DNA from: Azonexus hydrophilus
GTDB taxonomy: Bacteria > Pseudomonadota > Gammaproteobacteria > Burkholderiales > Rhodocyclaceae
Assembly: GCF_001956855.1 (NCBI RefSeq)
Contig: NZ_MTHD01000002.1
Coordinates: 434,001 to 498,000, forward strand
Length of the DNA stretch: 64,000 bases
Direction of reading: 5' to 3'
The notes under the pieces are model-generated. The model had not been told where the DNA came from. It was given only the letters and a program-made list of their open reading frames with translations, and ran no database searches. The position numbers and the translations under genes are program-made. Positions 19,211 through 29,093 of this stretch are shown here, piece after piece (position 1 is the stretch's first letter; every line of letters starts with the position of its first letter).

Positions 19211-21337
19211 ATGTTTAATGTCGTGAAAAAAACCTTCGCCTATGGCGACCATCAGGTCACCATCGAGACCGGCGAAATCGCCCGCCAGGCTGGCGGTGCC
19301 GTCCTCGTTTCCATGGAAGAAACCGTTGTTCTGGTTACTGTCGTTGCGGCCAAGAATGCCAAGCCGGGCCAGGACTTCTTCCCGCTGACCGTTGATTACC
19401 AGGAAAAAGTTTACGCTGCCGGCCGTATCCCCGGTGGCTTCTTCAAGCGCGAAGGCCGTCCTTCCGAAAAGGAAACGCTGACCTGCCGCCTGATCGATCG
19501 TCCGATCCGCCCGTTGTTCCCGGATGGTTTCTACAATGAAGTCCAGGTCATCGCCACCGTGATGTCGCTGAACCCGGAAGTCGATTCCGACATTCCGGCC
19601 CTGATTGGCGCTTCGGCCGCCCTGGCCATCTCCGGTGTGCCGTTCAACGGCCCGATCGGCGCCGCCCGCGTCGGCTACATCGACGGCCAGTATGTCCTGT
19701 GCCCGACCCTGAGCCAGCTCAAGACCAGCCAGCTCGACCTCGTCGTTGCCGGTACCGAAGCTGCCGTGCTGATGGTTGAATCCGAAGCCGACCAACTGCC
19801 GGAAGATGTCATGCTCGGCGCCGTCGTGTTCGGTCATACCGAAATGCAGAAGGCGATCAACGCCATCAACGAACTGGTCGAAGAAGCCGGCAAGCCGGAA
19901 TGGGACTGGCAAGCGCCGGCCCAGGACGAAGCCCTGGTCGCCAAGCTGAAGGATCTGGTCGCTGCCAAGCTCGAAGAAGCCTACAACATCACCGTCAAGC
20001 AGACGCGCAGCCAGGCCGTCAAGGAAATCCGTGCCGAAGCCATCGCCGCCCTGTGTCAGGGTGAAGGTGCGCCGGACGAGAATACCGTCGGCAACCTGTT
20101 CCATGAAATCGAAGCCGCCATCGTGCGTGGCCGCATTCTGAGTGGCGCGCCGCGTATCGACGGCCGCAATACCCGCACCGTGCGTCCGATCACCATGCGT
20201 TCCGGCGTCCTGCCGCGCACCCACGGTTCGGCCCTGTTCACCCGTGGCGAAACCCAGGCGCTGGCTGTTGCCACGCTCGGTACCAACCGTGACGAGCAGA
20301 TCATCGATGCGCTGGCCGGTGAATACCGCGACCGCTTCATGCTGCACTACAACATGCCCCCGTACGCCACCGGCGAATGCGGTCGCGTCGGTACGCCGAA
20401 GCGTCGCGAAGTCGGCCACGGTCGTCTGGCCAAGCGCGCGCTGCTGGCGGTGCTGCCGAAGCCGGAAGATTTCTCGTACTCGATGCGCCTGGTTTCGGAA
20501 ATCACCGAATCCAACGGTTCCTCGTCGATGGCTTCCGTTTGCGGCGGCTGTCTGGCGCTGCTCGACGCCGGCGTGCCGCTGAAGGCACACGTTGCCGGCA
20601 TCGCCATGGGCCTGATCAAGGACGGCAACCGCTTCGCTGTGCTGACCGACATCCTCGGCGACGAAGATCACCTCGGCGACATGGACTTCAAGGTGGCCGG
20701 CACGACCGCCGGTATCACCGCGCTGCAGATGGACATCAAGATCCAGGGCATCACCAAGGAAATCATGCAGGTGGCACTGGCGCAAGCCCAGGAAGCCCGT
20801 CTGCACATCCTGAACCTGATGCAGGAAGCTGCTGCCGGCCCGCGTGAAGAGATGTCGGCTTACGCCCCGCGTCTGTACACCTTCAAGATCAATCCGGAAA
20901 AGATCCGTGACGTGATCGGCAAGGGCGGCGCCGTCATCCGTGCGCTGACCGAAGAAACCGGCACCACGATCGACATCCAGGATGACGGCACGATCACCAT
21001 CGCTGCCACCAGCGGCGAAGCTGCTGCTGCCGCCCGTTCGCGCATCGATGCGATCACGGCGGAAGTCGAGATCGGCAAGATCTATGAAGGTACCGTGCTG
21101 AAGATTCTTGATTTCGGTGCGATCGTTTCCGTGCTGCCGGGCAAGGATGGTCTGCTGCACATCTCGCAGATCGCCCAGGAACGTGTCAACAAGGTCGAGG
21201 ATTACGTCAAGGAAGGCCAGATTGTGCGCGTCAAGGTTCTCGAAACCGACGACCGCGGCCGCGTCAAGCTGTCGATGAAGGCTGTTGCCGCCGAAGAGGG
21301 CACCGCTGCCGCTCCGGTCCAGCAAGAACAGCAGTAA
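19211..21337 (+). CDS. pnp: Polyribonucleotide nucleotidyltransferase (PNPase)
   Basis: A 708-residue 3'-5' phosphorolytic exoribonuclease, trimer core of the RNA degradosome. Domains in order: first RNase PH domain, helical linker, second RNase PH domain ([12 protein letters not shown] and [18 protein letters not shown]), KH domain ([17 protein letters not shown]), and S1 domain ([15 protein letters not shown]). AAGGAAG precedes the ATG. The long U/G-rich leader between the rpsO terminator and pnp is about 80 bases. Confidence 0.97.
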   Translation: MFNVVKKTFAYGDHQVTIETGEIARQAGGAVLVSMEETVVLVTVVAAKNAKPGQDFFPLTVDYQEKVYAAGRIPGGFFKREGRPSEKETLTCRLIDRPIRPLFPDGFYNEVQVIATVMSLNPEVDSDIPALIGASAALAISGVPFNGPIGAARVGYIDGQYVLCPTLSQLKTSQLDLVVAGTEAAVLMVESEADQLPEDVMLGAVVFGHTEMQKAINAINELVEEAGKPEWDWQAPAQDEALVAKLKDLVAAKLEEAYNITVKQTRSQAVKEIRAEAIAALCQGEGAPDENTVGNLFHEIEAAIVRGRILSGAPRIDGRNTRTVRPITMRSGVLPRTHGSALFTRGETQALAVATLGTNRDEQIIDALAGEYRDRFMLHYNMPPYATGECGRVGTPKRREVGHGRLAKRALLAVLPKPEDFSYSMRLVSEITESNGSSSMASVCGGCLALLDAGVPLKAHVAGIAMGLIKDGNRFAVLTDILGDEDHLGDMDFKVAGTTAGITALQMDIKIQGITKEIMQVALAQAQEARLHILNLMQEAAAGPREEMSAYAPRLYTFKINPEKIRDVIGKGGAVIRALTEETGTTIDIQDDGTITIAATSGEAAAAARSRIDAITAEVEIGKIYEGTVLKILDFGAIVSVLPGKDGLLHISQIAQERVNKVEDYVKEGQIVRVKVLETDDRGRVKLSMKAVAAEEGTAAAPVQQEQQ

Positions 21338-21357
21338 TCGCTGTCACGCTAAAAGCA

Positions 21358-21385
21358 AAGGGCACCGCAAGGTGCCCTTTTTTCA
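21358..21385 (+). terminator. Rho-independent terminator after pnp
   Basis: AAAGGGCACC-GCAA-GGTGCCCTTT with a following T-run, 20 bases downstream of the pnp stop. It has A-rich sequence on the other side and may also stop dksA transcription. Confidence 0.88.
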
Positions 21386-21397
21386 TTCCTGCAGGCA

Positions 21398-21407
21398 GTC
21401 GACCGCA
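21398..21407 (+). repeat. Intergenic copy of the dispersed GTCGACCGCA motif
   Basis: This copy lies between the pnp terminator and the dksA stop. Its surroundings, TCCTGC before and GCAGGA at its end, look like a decayed version of the perfect palindrome seen at 26346-26371. Confidence 0.6.
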
Positions 21408-21427
21408 GGATTCCGGAAAATGACGAA

Positions 21428-21853
21428 TTATTTCGCCATCTGCCTTTCCTTCATTTCATCGAGCGTCTTGCAGTCGATGCACAGCGTTGCCGTCGGGCGC
21501 GCTTCCAGGCGCTTGATGCCGATTTCAACGCCACATTTGTCGCAGAAGCCGTAGTCGCCATCGTTGATGCGCGTCAGCGTTTCCTCGATCTTCTTGATCA
21601 GCTTGCGCTCGCGGTCGCGGTTGCGCAGTTCGATTGCGATGTCGGTTTCCTGGCTGGCACGGTCGTTGGGGTCGGCAAAAACTGTCGCTTCGTCCTGCAT
21701 GGTGTGTACCGTGCGGTCGATGTCTTCGCTCAGTTCCTTCTTCAGCGTTTCCAGGATCTTGCGGAAATGCGTGAGCTGCTTGTTGCTCATGTACTCCTCA
21801 CCAGCCTTCGGCTCGTAAGGTGCGAAATGTTTGTGAAGCAATTCTTCTGCCAT
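21428..21853 (-). CDS. dksA: RNA polymerase-binding transcription factor DksA
   Basis: A 141-residue secondary-channel regulator that works with ppGpp. The coiled coil carries DRTVHTMQDEA with the acidic tip, and the zinc finger is CDKCGVEIGIKRLEARPTATLCIDC, with all four cysteines (CxxC and CxxC). The longer ATG start (21853) is chosen over one at 21790, which has a better Shine-Dalgarno (GAGGAG), because the extra PYEPKAGEEYMS segment aligns with E. coli DksA. The internal start could give a short form of 120 residues. Confidence 0.95.
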   Translation of the reverse strand: MAEELLHKHFAPYEPKAGEEYMSNKQLTHFRKILETLKKELSEDIDRTVHTMQDEATVFADPNDRASQETDIAIELRNRDRERKLIKKIEETLTRINDGDYGFCDKCGVEIGIKRLEARPTATLCIDCKTLDEMKERQMAK

Positions 21854-22019
21854 TTTGTGAGCGCTTCCAGTGACCAAAAAACCGATTAAATATCAGAAAG
21901 CCGTGCGTCAGGCAAGGAAAAGCCTTGTTGCAGCGCAATGTAAGCGGCGGAGAAATTTGTCGAATTGCGCAAGATGACTGGTGCAGCGCGGTCGGCACTG
22001 ATACAATGCGCACCTTCGT

Positions 22020-22096
22020 CGGGGCGTAGCGCAGTCTGGTAGCGCATCTGCTTTGGGAGCAGAGGGTCGTGAGTTCGAATCCCACCGCCCCGACCA
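22020..22096 (+). tRNA. tRNA-Pro (anticodon TGG)
   Basis: 77 bases including an encoded CCA. The 7-bp acceptor stem CGGGGCG/CGCCCCG, D-arm, anticodon loop CTTTGGGAG with TGG, and GTTCGAATC T-loop are all present. A TACAAT -10 element lies at 22002-22007 and the upstream ACTGGTGCAG resembles sequence before rpsO. Confidence 0.96.
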
Positions 22097-22130
22097 TTTC
22101 CTTTTTCGTGGCACTTTCGTGGCATCTCCT

Positions 22131-22207
22131 GCGCCCGTAGCTCAACTGGATAGAGCAATTGCCTTCTAAGCAATAGGTCGGGGGTTCGAGTCCCTCCGGG
22201 CGCGCCA
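22131..22207 (+). tRNA. tRNA-Arg (anticodon TCT)
   Basis: 77 bases with encoded CCA. The acceptor stem GCGCCCG/CGGGCGC is perfect, the anticodon loop reads CTTCTAA, and the T-loop is GTTCGAGTC. It is 34 bases downstream of tRNA-Pro and probably shares its transcript. Confidence 0.96.
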
Positions 22208-22240
22208 GGCTACCCTGTCGGTTGAACCTGCTCCTGCTGC

Positions 22241-22945
22241 TCAGCGCTTGCCCGTAATCCTTTGCCTGATTTCCCCGTTGCAACTTGCTGCCACGCGTGC
22301 GTACTCTTCAGCGCTGTCGATCGCTCGATGTTCAATATTGACCTTGTTGAGCAGTCGGGTGATGTAGGGAATCCATCGTTCGTCTATCTCGTTCTGCAGT
22401 TTTGTGCTGCTTTCGCCGGCGCTGTTGCGCCAGGGGTTGGCGCGTTCGAAGCGGCGCTTCAGTGCTTCGGTGATTTCTGCTTCGATTTTCCTCGCGTGCT
22501 CCCGGTAGGTGTCGACGTGCCTCAATTCATGGCGGTAGATCTCGTCGTGTGCGCAGCTGCCGGGGGGAAACTCCCTGCTCACGTAGATGGTCAGTGGACT
22601 GAAGCCATATTCGAGCCGCAGTGAAAAGCTGGCGCATTCCTGCCGCTCATCGGGAGTTCTTGCCACCGTTCCCTTGACTTCAAAACGGGCAACGGCCAGG
22701 CCACGGGTCAAGCCGAGGACTTCGATATCGCGCCGGGTGTGGTCCTCGCTCAGGTTGCGAAGGGTCTTGTAGCTGTAATCGAAGTTCCTGGTCGGCTGGC
22801 TTTCCAGGCGGACAACGCTGATGGAAGAGGGCGGCAGTTCGGCGCAAGCGGCAAACACCGCCGGGGTGAGACTGGTCAGCAAGGCCAGCAAGCATCCGCG
22901 CGCCTGATTGCGCAGCCTGTCCTTTTTTCCGTCAGTGAAATACAT
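22241..22945 (-). CDS. Secreted DUF922-type putative zinc protease
   Basis: A 234-residue protein with an N-terminal basic stretch and hydrophobic signal segment (about residues 12-33, ending AVFAACA). The key feature is HELRHVDTYREH around residue 140, a zincin-like HExxH motif with a third possible ligand, as found in the DUF922 family. Two cysteine pairs flank the domain. It is divergent from the SGNH esterase gene, sharing a 59-base promoter region. Protease activity is inferred from the motif only; the substrate is unknown. Confidence 0.7.
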   Translation of the reverse strand: MYFTDGKKDRLRNQARGCLLALLTSLTPAVFAACAELPPSSISVVRLESQPTRNFDYSYKTLRNLSEDHTRRDIEVLGLTRGLAVARFEVKGTVARTPDERQECASFSLRLEYGFSPLTIYVSREFPPGSCAHDEIYRHELRHVDTYREHARKIEAEITEALKRRFERANPWRNSAGESSTKLQNEIDERWIPYITRLLNKVNIEHRAIDSAEEYARVAASCNGEIRQRITGKR

Positions 22946-23004
22946 TGTCTGTCAGCCTCCGGGGGGAAGCGCCCCCATTCACATCAATATGGATTGCCTG
23001 AATC

Positions 23005-23637
23005 ATGAGACATCGTAGCTTCTTTGGAATCTTGTGTTTTGTTGTTGCGCTTGTAGCCTGTGGCGGCAGTGAGGAAAAACTGGCAGCTGTTCCAGCCGGG
23101 CAGCGTGTGCTGGCCTTTGGCGACAGTGTGACTTACGGTACCGGGGCTGCTGCGGGAGAGGACTGGCCTGCCTTGCTTGCCGCACAGACTGGCTGGCAGG
23201 TGATCAACGCCGGCGTGCCAGGCGATACCGCGCAGGCGGGCAAGTCGCGGATGCAGGGATTGCTGGATGAACACCGGCCGGCATTGGTCATCATTGAAAT
23301 CGGCGGGAACGATTTCCTGCGACGGCGGCCGCCGGGGCAGGTCAAGGAGGATATCCGGGAGCTGATAAGAGCGGCGAAGGCTGCCGGTGCGCAGGTTGTG
23401 CTGGTTGGTGTCCCGGAGTTGTCGCTGCTGGCGGTGGTGTCCGGACGACCCACGGACTCTCCTGTTTATGAAGCTTTGGGTAAAGAGGAAGGGGTGCCGG
23501 TGATCGGCGAGGTGTTTTCCGATGTGCTTGGCCGGCCTGAGCTTTGTGCAGACAGGATTCATCCGAATGCCGAGGGCTATCGTTACCTGGCCGACGGTAT
23601 CCTGAAAGACCTGAAGGCGCTTGGTTTGTCGCGGTGA
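23005..23637 (+). CDS. SGNH/GDSL arylesterase (TesA-like) lipoprotein
   Basis: A 210-residue esterase. The N-terminus is a signal peptide ending VACG, a probable lipobox, so the enzyme is likely membrane-anchored in the periplasm. Catalytic blocks: block I FGDSVTYGTG (Ser nucleophile), block II Gly in NAGVPGDTA, block III GGND, and block V DRIHPN with Asp and His. Length and motif order match TesA/arylesterase enzymes that hydrolyse short acyl or aryl esters. It stands alone between a divergent protease gene and a histidine kinase. Confidence 0.88.
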   Translation: MRHRSFFGILCFVVALVACGGSEEKLAAVPAGQRVLAFGDSVTYGTGAAAGEDWPALLAAQTGWQVINAGVPGDTAQAGKSRMQGLLDEHRPALVIIEIGGNDFLRRRPPGQVKEDIRELIRAAKAAGAQVVLVGVPELSLLAVVSGRPTDSPVYEALGKEEGVPVIGEVFSDVLGRPELCADRIHPNAEGYRYLADGILKDLKALGLSR

Positions 23638-23711
23638 GGCAAGCATGAATGCCATTGGAAATGCCATAATCCGGCATCTCGTTCAAATTGCCTGATATTC
23701 CGGTCTTCACG

Positions 23712-26318
23712 ATGTCGCCAGACGCCACTTCTCCATCTTCCGGCCATGCCGCGTCGTTCCGGCTCGGTTCAAGGTTCCAGAGCTGGCTGGTCATTGGTGT
23801 GCTGGTGCTCAATGTCGTGATGATCACCGTCGGTGTCCAGAGCCTGCTGGCCAGCCGGGAGCGCAGCATTGATCAGGTCCGTGGCAACGCGGGCAATCTT
23901 GCGGCGTTGCTTGAACTCAATGTTGCCGATTCCGTGAAACGCATCGATCTCGGTTTGCTCAGCATCGTCGATGTCCTGGAGTCCCTGTCCGAAGAGGCGT
24001 TGCTCAGCGACGAAGTGATCGAGCGTCTTCTCCAGTTACATCTGGAGCGCCATCCTGCGGTCGACGCTTTTCGTGTCAGCAACCAGCGGGGGGAACTGAT
24101 CTGGGGACGGGGTGTTGACCGGGCAGCTCCGGTTTCTCTCGCGGATCGGCCTTTTTTCGCTAAACATCAGGCGCATCCCGGACAGCAATTGATTGTTGCG
24201 GAGCCGGTTCTCGGACGGGTTTCGAAAATTTGGGTTGTTGCCTTCACCCGCTCCTATCGCAAGCCTGACGGTTCGTTTGCCGGTGTGGTGACCGCTGCCG
24301 TAACCCTTGATTATTTCACGCGCCTGTTGTCACCACTCAAATTGGGTACGCACGGCGTCGCAGCAATCCATCACCGTAACCAGGCTTTGCTCACCCGCTA
24401 TCCGGCGATCGAAGGTGAGGTCGGTCAGCCGGGCTACAAGGATATTCCCGACGGTTTCAAGGCATTGCTGGCATCTGGAGTGGCTAGCGGAACGTTCCAG
24501 TCGGAGCTTGATGGCATCGTGCGCTTCAATGCCTATCGCCAGATTCAGCACACACCGTTTGTCCTGACTGTGGCCATGGCGCCGGCGGATTTTCTTGCCG
24601 ATTGGCAGCGTGAAATCCGCAACACCATCATCCTGTTGCTGGTTTTCTTCGCTGCCACCGTTTTTGCTGCCTGGATGCTGCGACGTTACTGGTGGCAGAT
24701 CCGCAATCAGGCGTTGTTTCTCAATACACTGATCGAAAGTACGCCGGTGCCTTTTTTTTACAAGGATACCGCGGGTCGCTACCTGGGTTGCAATCAGGCC
24801 TTCGAGGCCTTGCTGGGCAAGTCGCGTGACGAAATCATCGGCAAGTCGGTATTCGAGATGGCGCCGCCGGAGATTGCCCGTCGCTATCACGAAAAGGATG
24901 CCGAACTGTTCGAGCATCCGGGTAACCAGACCTACGACTGGGTGATTCAGAGCCATGGTGAAATTCGTCATGTGATCTTTCACAAGGCCAGCTTTCAGCA
25001 TGCAGATGGCAGCATTGCCGGCTTGATCGGCGGCATTACGGATGTCACCGAACTCAAGCGGATTCAGGACGAACTGCAGTCGCATCGCGACAACCTGGAA
25101 GCCCTCGTCGCTGAACGGACCGTACAGCTGGCCCAGGCCAAGGATGCTGCCGAGGAGGCAAGCCGGGCCAAGAGTGCCTTCCTGGCCAACATGAGTCACG
25201 AACTGCGGACGCCGATGAACGGCATCATGGGAATGATCGATCTGGTCTGGCGGAAAATGACCGATCCCAAGGGGCGCGAGCAATTGGCGAAAGCCAAGCA
25301 GTCGTCCCGGCATTTGCTTGAACTGATCAACGACATCCTGGATATTTCAAAGATCGAGGCGCAGCGAATGGTGCTTGAGGAGACATCCTTCAGATTCCAG
25401 GATGTGCTTGATAATCTGGAGGATCTCCTGAGTCACAGGGCGCAGGAAAAGGGACTTGTGCTACAGATCGACGCAGCACAGGGACTGGCGGACCAGTCCC
25501 TGTTGGGCGATCCGCTGCGACTGGGGCAGGTGCTGCTCAATCTTGCCGGCAATGCGGTCAAATTTACCGGGCAGGGCTCAGTGACGGTACGCGTTGCCAT
25601 ACTCGAGGACAATCCATCGGATTTGTTGCTGCGTTGCGAAGTTGCCGATACGGGGATCGGTATCCTTCCGGCGGATCAGCCACGTCTGTTTACGGCCTTT
25701 GAACAGGCCGACAGTTCAACGACCCGGAAGTACGGCGGAACCGGCTTGGGGTTGGCGATCAGCAAGCGCCTGGTCGAACTGATGGGAGGTGAGATCGGGG
25801 TCAAGAGTGCGCCCGGAGAGGGGAGTTCCTTCTGGTTCGTTGTGCGCCTTGGTAAGGAACTGGCATCGCCTGACGGAAGTTCGCATGTCATCGGGCATGA
25901 ATCTATCGAGTTGCTTCTGCACCGGACATTTTCGGGTAGTCGGGTTCTGCTGGTCGAAGATGAACCGATCAGCAGCGAGGTTTCTTGCTGCCTGCTGGAA
26001 GATGTCGGGCTTGTCGTCGATCTGGCTGTTGATGGTGCCGAGGCAGTGGCGATGGCCAGAGGCAACCGCTATGCAGCGATCCTGATGGACATGCAGATGC
26101 CGAATCTCAATGGTGTCGATGCCACACGGGCAATCCGTGCTGATTCGCTGAACATGCACACACCGATTCTGGCGATGACTGCGAATGCTTATGACGAAGA
26201 CCGCAAGGCTTGCTACGAGGCTGGCATGAACGAGCATATCGGCAAGCCGATACACCCGGAGCAACTGTTCGAGGCCTTGCTCAGATGGCTGGAGAAGCAG
26301 GCCGTTCGCGAACAATGA
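23712..26318 (+). CDS. Hybrid histidine kinase with Cache, PAS and receiver domains
   Basis: About 868 residues, an inner-membrane sensor. In order: transmembrane segment (about 26-45), periplasmic double-Cache-like sensor (about 55-295), second membrane segment (about 300-320), PAS domain (about 335-440), HisKA with SHELRTPMNGIMG (phosphoacceptor His), HATPase with NAVKFT, DTGIGI and GGTGLGLAI boxes, and a C-terminal receiver whose acceptor Asp lies in LMDMQMPNLNG. There is no Hpt domain, so phosphate must pass to a separate protein. The ATG at 23712 is used; a TTG at 23688 is also open. No cognate regulator is adjacent, so the signal and output are unknown. Confidence 0.9.
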   Translation: MSPDATSPSSGHAASFRLGSRFQSWLVIGVLVLNVVMITVGVQSLLASRERSIDQVRGNAGNLAALLELNVADSVKRIDLGLLSIVDVLESLSEEALLSDEVIERLLQLHLERHPAVDAFRVSNQRGELIWGRGVDRAAPVSLADRPFFAKHQAHPGQQLIVAEPVLGRVSKIWVVAFTRSYRKPDGSFAGVVTAAVTLDYFTRLLSPLKLGTHGVAAIHHRNQALLTRYPAIEGEVGQPGYKDIPDGFKALLASGVASGTFQSELDGIVRFNAYRQIQHTPFVLTVAMAPADFLADWQREIRNTIILLLVFFAATVFAAWMLRRYWWQIRNQALFLNTLIESTPVPFFYKDTAGRYLGCNQAFEALLGKSRDEIIGKSVFEMAPPEIARRYHEKDAELFEHPGNQTYDWVIQSHGEIRHVIFHKASFQHADGSIAGLIGGITDVTELKRIQDELQSHRDNLEALVAERTVQLAQAKDAAEEASRAKSAFLANMSHELRTPMNGIMGMIDLVWRKMTDPKGREQLAKAKQSSRHLLELINDILDISKIEAQRMVLEETSFRFQDVLDNLEDLLSHRAQEKGLVLQIDAAQGLADQSLLGDPLRLGQVLLNLAGNAVKFTGQGSVTVRVAILEDNPSDLLLRCEVADTGIGILPADQPRLFTAFEQADSSTTRKYGGTGLGLAISKRLVELMGGEIGVKSAPGEGSSFWFVVRLGKELASPDGSSHVIGHESIELLLHRTFSGSRVLLVEDEPISSEVSCCLLEDVGLVVDLAVDGAEAVAMARGNRYAAILMDMQMPNLNGVDATRAIRADSLNMHTPILAMTANAYDEDRKACYEAGMNEHIGKPIHPEQLFEALLRWLEKQAVREQ

Positions 26319-26345
26319 GTGCTATCGGACAATTTCTTTTATGTC

Positions 26346-26371
26346 GTTTCCTGCGGTCGACCGCAGGAAAC
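26346..26371. repeat. 26-bp perfect palindrome built from two head-to-head motif copies
   Basis: The 26 bases are a perfect inverted repeat with no loop, centred on GTCGAC, containing TGCGGTCGAC (26352-26361) and its complement overlapping it (26356-26365). It lies between the histidine kinase stop and galE. No T-run follows, so it is not a standard terminator. Confidence 0.8.
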
Positions 26372-26391
26372 AGCAATTTATGAGGATGACC

Positions 26392-27396
26392 ATGATTCTG
26401 GTGACAGGCGGTACGGGTTATATTGGTTCGCATACGGTGGTTGAACTGCTTGCCCGGGGCGAGCAGGTGCTGATTCTGGATAACCTTTGCAACAGCAGCC
26501 TGAAGGTACTCGAGCGGATCGAATCGATCACTGGCAAGCGGCCGGGATTCGTCAAGGCTGATATTCGCGACAAGGATGCGTTACAGGCGGTATTCAATGA
26601 ACACCGGATCGGCTCAGTAGTGCACTTCGCCGGGCTGAAGGCTGTAGGGGAGTCGGTGGCGCAGCCGCTGGCTTATTACGACAACAATGTCTCCGGCACG
26701 GCAAATCTGTTGCAGGTGATGGCGGAAGCCGGTGTCAGGCGGCTGGTTTTCAGTTCTTCCGCAACGGTTTATGGCGATCCTCATACCGTGCCGATTCGTG
26801 AGGATTTTCCGCTGCATGCGACGAATCCCTACGGACGCACGAAACTGATGATCGAGGAAATGCTGCGGGACCTGGCGCTTTCCGACCCGACCTGGCGAAT
26901 TGCAATCCTGCGCTACTTCAATCCGGTCGGTGCTCACGCCAGCGGTCTGATCGGAGAGAGCCCGAATGGCGTGCCGAACAACCTGATGCCTTTTGTTGCC
27001 CAGGTGGCACTCGGCCGGCGGACGGAGCTGTCGGTTTTTGGCAGCGATTATCCGACTTCGGACGGTACGGGGGTGCGCGATTACATTCACGTCGTTGATC
27101 TGGCGCTCGGTCATCTGGCGGCATTGGATGAACTGGCTCGCTCGTCGGGTACGCTGACGGTCAATCTTGGAACCGGGCAGGGCTATAGCGTTCTTGATAT
27201 GGTGCGCGCTTTTGAACAAGCCTCCGGTCGCTCGGTACCATACCGGCTGGTTGATCGCCGTCCCGGTGATATTGCCAGTTGCTATGCAGATCCGGTTCTC
27301 GCAGAAAAAATCCTGGGGTGGCGGGCGAAGCGGAGCATCGGGGAAATGTGCGCCGACACCTGGCGCTGGCAAGCCGGAAATCCTGAAGGCCTGTAG
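26392..27396 (+). CDS. galE: UDP-glucose 4-epimerase
   Basis: A 334-residue extended short-chain dehydrogenase that interconverts UDP-glucose and UDP-galactose. The NAD-binding TGGTGYIGSH lies at the very N-terminus; the catalytic pair is SSSATVYG and YGRTKLMIEE (YxxxK). NPVGAHASGLIGE and the C-terminal ADP-contact DVLA-like blocks follow the GalE family. ATG at 26392 is used because TGAGGA lies five bases upstream; two more in-frame ATGs lie just before. It probably supplies UDP-sugars for the exopolysaccharide region that follows 250 bases later. Confidence 0.94.
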   Translation: MILVTGGTGYIGSHTVVELLARGEQVLILDNLCNSSLKVLERIESITGKRPGFVKADIRDKDALQAVFNEHRIGSVVHFAGLKAVGESVAQPLAYYDNNVSGTANLLQVMAEAGVRRLVFSSSATVYGDPHTVPIREDFPLHATNPYGRTKLMIEEMLRDLALSDPTWRIAILRYFNPVGAHASGLIGESPNGVPNNLMPFVAQVALGRRTELSVFGSDYPTSDGTGVRDYIHVVDLALGHLAALDELARSSGTLTVNLGTGQGYSVLDMVRAFEQASGRSVPYRLVDRRPGDIASCYADPVLAEKILGWRAKRSIGEMCADTWRWQAGNPEGL

Positions 27397-27651
27397 CATT
27401 TTTCCCCATGAGCGATAGCAACGTTCGAAGCAGGGTGAAAACCAGGAACCCTTTTTCAGCATAATATATATGGCAAAAATGGCATCGGTTTTCGCTCTGT
27501 CATGTTTGCTGGAATTGCGCTGATAAATAAAGGGTTTTTGGTGTTTTTGCAGTGCACCATCCGGTGGACTCGCGCTATGTCACTGGAGTATCATCGCGCC
27601 TGACGTTATGGGATAGTCATGCCCATTTTGAATGCTATCCGGAGGTGTATC

Positions 27652-29079
27652 TTGCGCACGATGCAAACTCGCTCGGCGATTGCCCTGATTCTTGCAGTTG
27701 GTAGTGCCACGCATGTGGTGGCAGCTGATGGTTCCGATGCGTCTGTCCGGGCACTGCCCGCTGACGATTCCGTGATTCTTCTGGCACAAGCCGGGGGAGA
27801 GGCGGTCGAGAGCGTTCCCTCGCTCAGCGCCTCCGGATCCGCTGCACAGATTTTCGGCGGCGACGCATCGACTGGTCCGGTACAGCGCTCGGCCACCGCA
27901 GGCTATGAATTGACAGGTGCAGGCATTGGTAGCGCCAGCATCCCCGAGCAAGGGGTGATCCTGACGAGTACCGGCAGGGGGCGTGCCATTCGCTTCCAGA
28001 ACGGAATATTCGTTTATCCGGCCGTTACTGCCGGTATCGGCCATAACGACAATGTCGGCGGTACCTCAACCAACGAAAAATCATCCAACCTGTTTGTCTT
28101 GCGCCCGGAGGCCGTTGCCGAACTCAAGCGTCGGGGGGATCGTTACACCTTGAGTTATGCGGGCAATTACGGGCAGTATCAAAGCTCGTCCGAAGACGAT
28201 TTCACGCATCACGATCTCTGGCTGGCTGGCGATAATTATTTCACCACCCGCGCCCGCATGGGCTGGGGGGTTGGTTATCAACGGCGCTCGGATGCCCGTG
28301 GTTCAACCGATCGAGCGGGCGCCAGTGATTCGCCGGACCGCTGGCGTGCACCGGTTGCCCGTGTCATCGGCATTTACGGTGCGCCGAAGGCGCCCGGTCG
28401 CCTCGAACTCGAGGCTTCCTGGATGCAGAAGCGCTATACGAACAACAGGCTCAGTACGCGGGGCTCGGATGTCGACATGACGATGGTCGCGGGGCGCTTC
28501 TTCTTCCGTGTCATGCCCAAGACCTCCCTGATATTTGAAATGCGTGATACCTGGAGTGACTACACCCTGAACACATCGCCGCATGACAACCGCTATCGCA
28601 AGTTGCTGGCAGGTGTGACCTGGGACATGACCGCCAAGACGACAGGCATCGTCAAATTGGGTCGCGGCTACAAGGATTTTGACCGTAGGGATCGCCGCGA
28701 TCCGTCGGCTGGTACATGGGAAGCAACGCTGGTCTGGTCACCGCTGACCTATTCCGTCGTCAAGTTGCAAACCGAACAGAATATTTCGGACTCCACCGGC
28801 GCCGGCAACTTTACCGATAACCGTGGGTATTCGTTGAACTGGGATCACAAGTGGGGGTCGTTCATGACCTCCAACGTCAATGCCGGCATGGTACGTGCAG
28901 ACTATGACGGCATCAGCCGTGAGGACAATACCAGGAATTTCGGGGTCGGCGTTTATCGCGAGGTTGGGAACAATTTCCGGGTCGGTGTGAGCTGGAGTCA
29001 TACAAAGCGTGACTCCAGCATCAATACTCTGGATTTCAGACGCAATGTCACGATGCTGACGCTTGAAACGGTTCTTTGA
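27652..29079 (+). CDS. EpsL-like outer-membrane beta-barrel of the exopolysaccharide locus
   Basis: About 475 residues. A signal peptide (hydrophobic AIALILAVGSATHVVA) is followed by a low-complexity linker and, from about residue 115, a long run of alternating amphipathic strands ending in an aromatic-poor C-terminal strand (VTMLTLETVL). This matches the EpsL/OprB-like barrels encoded in betaproteobacterial EPS operons. The start is uncertain: a TTG at 27652 has GGAGGT at ideal distance, while ATG codons at 27619 and 27661 are also in frame. It overlaps the start region of the exporter gene and opens the export module. Confidence 0.78.
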   Translation: MRTMQTRSAIALILAVGSATHVVAADGSDASVRALPADDSVILLAQAGGEAVESVPSLSASGSAAQIFGGDASTGPVQRSATAGYELTGAGIGSASIPEQGVILTSTGRGRAIRFQNGIFVYPAVTAGIGHNDNVGGTSTNEKSSNLFVLRPEAVAELKRRGDRYTLSYAGNYGQYQSSSEDDFTHHDLWLAGDNYFTTRARMGWGVGYQRRSDARGSTDRAGASDSPDRWRAPVARVIGIYGAPKAPGRLELEASWMQKRYTNNRLSTRGSDVDMTMVAGRFFFRVMPKTSLIFEMRDTWSDYTLNTSPHDNRYRKLLAGVTWDMTAKTTGIVKLGRGYKDFDRRDRRDPSAGTWEATLVWSPLTYSVVKLQTEQNISDSTGAGNFTDNRGYSLNWDHKWGSFMTSNVNAGMVRADYDGISREDNTRNFGVGVYREVGNNFRVGVSWSHTKRDSSINTLDFRRNVTMLTLETVL

Positions 29080-29093
29080 CAGTGAGGAAAATT

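Noticed and set aside
21912..21930. CAAGG-AAAAG-CCTTG hairpin upstream of dksA
   Set aside because: Short stem with no T-run on either strand and no link to a known RNA; not enough for a terminator call.
27500..27540. Possible sigma-54 element before the EPS module
   Set aside because: TGGAATTGC resembles part of the consensus, but the GG-N10-GC spacing fails.
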